Source: an uncultured Ellagibacter sp. (lineage in GTDB: Bacteria; Actinomycetota; Coriobacteriia; Coriobacteriales; Eggerthellaceae). From it: a stretch of DNA of 21,826 nucleotides. Position 1 is the stretch's first letter. Every line of letters begins with the position of its first letter. The stretch covers positions 1 to 21,826 of the forward strand of contig CAKUIV010000018.1 in assembly GCA_934661105.1 (NCBI GenBank), given 5' to 3'. The translations under genes and the position numbers were made by a program. This document shows, one piece after another, positions 21,750-21,826 of this stretch. A model generated the notes under the pieces. It did not search any database and was not told where the DNA came from. It was given only the letters and a program-made list of their open reading frames with translations.

Positions 21750-21826
21750 CCCGGGGGTGCGGACGATTTCCTGGACCACCTACGCGGCGTAGCCCAGGCT
21801 CCTGCGGTACTCGTTCGGGCTCATCC
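21750..21826 (-). mobile_element. End of an IS3-family insertion sequence
   Basis: The transposase tail at 21780-21826 is followed, reading outward on the minus strand, by a short stretch rich in GTCC and GCACCCCC before about 21750. This looks like the terminal inverted repeat that closes IS3-family elements. The exact boundary and any target duplication cannot be set because the other end is outside the window. Confidence 0.55.
21780..21826 (-). CDS. IS3-family transposase (OrfB), C-terminal fragment
   Basis: On the minus strand the last codons read MSPNEYRRSLGYAA and then TAG (21780-21782 on the plus strand). This is the usual ending of IS3/IS150-type integrase-core transposases, which close with a conserved S-P-x-E-Y-R-R-S-L-G motif. 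Only the last 14 codons are inside the window. The peptide is short but the motif is highly typical; nothing can be said of whether the full gene is intact. Confidence 0.7.
   Translation of the reverse strand, partial: MSPNEYRRSLGYAA

Noticed and set aside
1..21826. CRISPR array, prophage or integrated element at the tRNA
   Set aside because: No evenly spaced direct repeats, no phage structural or integrase genes, and no attachment-site duplication of the tRNA 3' end within the window.

Overview
This is a GC-rich actinobacterial window. Three things point to an anaerobic member of the Coriobacteriia, most likely an Eggerthellaceae relative (Eggerthella, Gordonibacter, Adlercreutzia or Slackia type): the respiratory [NiFe]-hydrogenase, the redox and Fe-S gene content, and the large membrane sensor kinase. 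The assignment is by inference from content and codon use; there is no rRNA or other firm marker. Nothing indicates a plasmid or phage. The only clear transposon gene is the tail of an IS3-family transposase at the right edge.

Layout. (1) 1-952: the 3' end of a MntP-like manganese exporter gene converges with pheA (prephenate dehydratase, minus strand). (2) 953-1368: an AT-rich control region. (3) 1369-6150: a membrane-bound uptake [NiFe]-hydrogenase locus with Tat-exported small subunit, large subunit and b-type cytochrome, then an intrinsic terminator, then a small unknown membrane protein and the HyaD-type maturation protease. H2 would be oxidised outside the membrane and electrons passed through the cytochrome to menaquinone. 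(4) 6461-10067: a tightly packed five-gene operon encoding a rhodanese-like lipoprotein, two TVP38/TMEM64 (DedA-like) membrane proteins, a stand-alone double-CCG (HdrB-like) Fe-S protein, and a TIGR04283-type glycosyltransferase. The last family is known from rSAM/selenodomain or arsenosugar neighbourhoods. I think this is the least understood system in the window. (5) 10117-10292: a long inverted-repeat, MITE-like element between convergent genes. (6) 10317-10979: nth (endonuclease III, minus strand). (7) 11121-17028: a leader hairpin, then mfd, an EamA transporter gene and an M19 dipeptidase gene in one probable operon. mfd carries an in-frame, REP/BIME-like triple-hairpin palindrome. (8) 17051-19912: a hybrid histidine kinase with two periplasmic solute-binding domains and its own strong promoter. 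(9) 20116-21611: tRNA-Leu(UAG), a hairpin, sstT (Na+/serine-threonine symporter) and a strong terminator. (10) 21612-21826: a perfect 15-bp inverted repeat and the end of an IS3-family element.

Starts were moved inward from the longest possible frames where a ribosome-binding site, a 4-base overlap with the upstream gene or the protein family supports it. Promoter calls are pattern matches only. Several share a TGC-TAnnnT extended -10, which gives them some mutual support.
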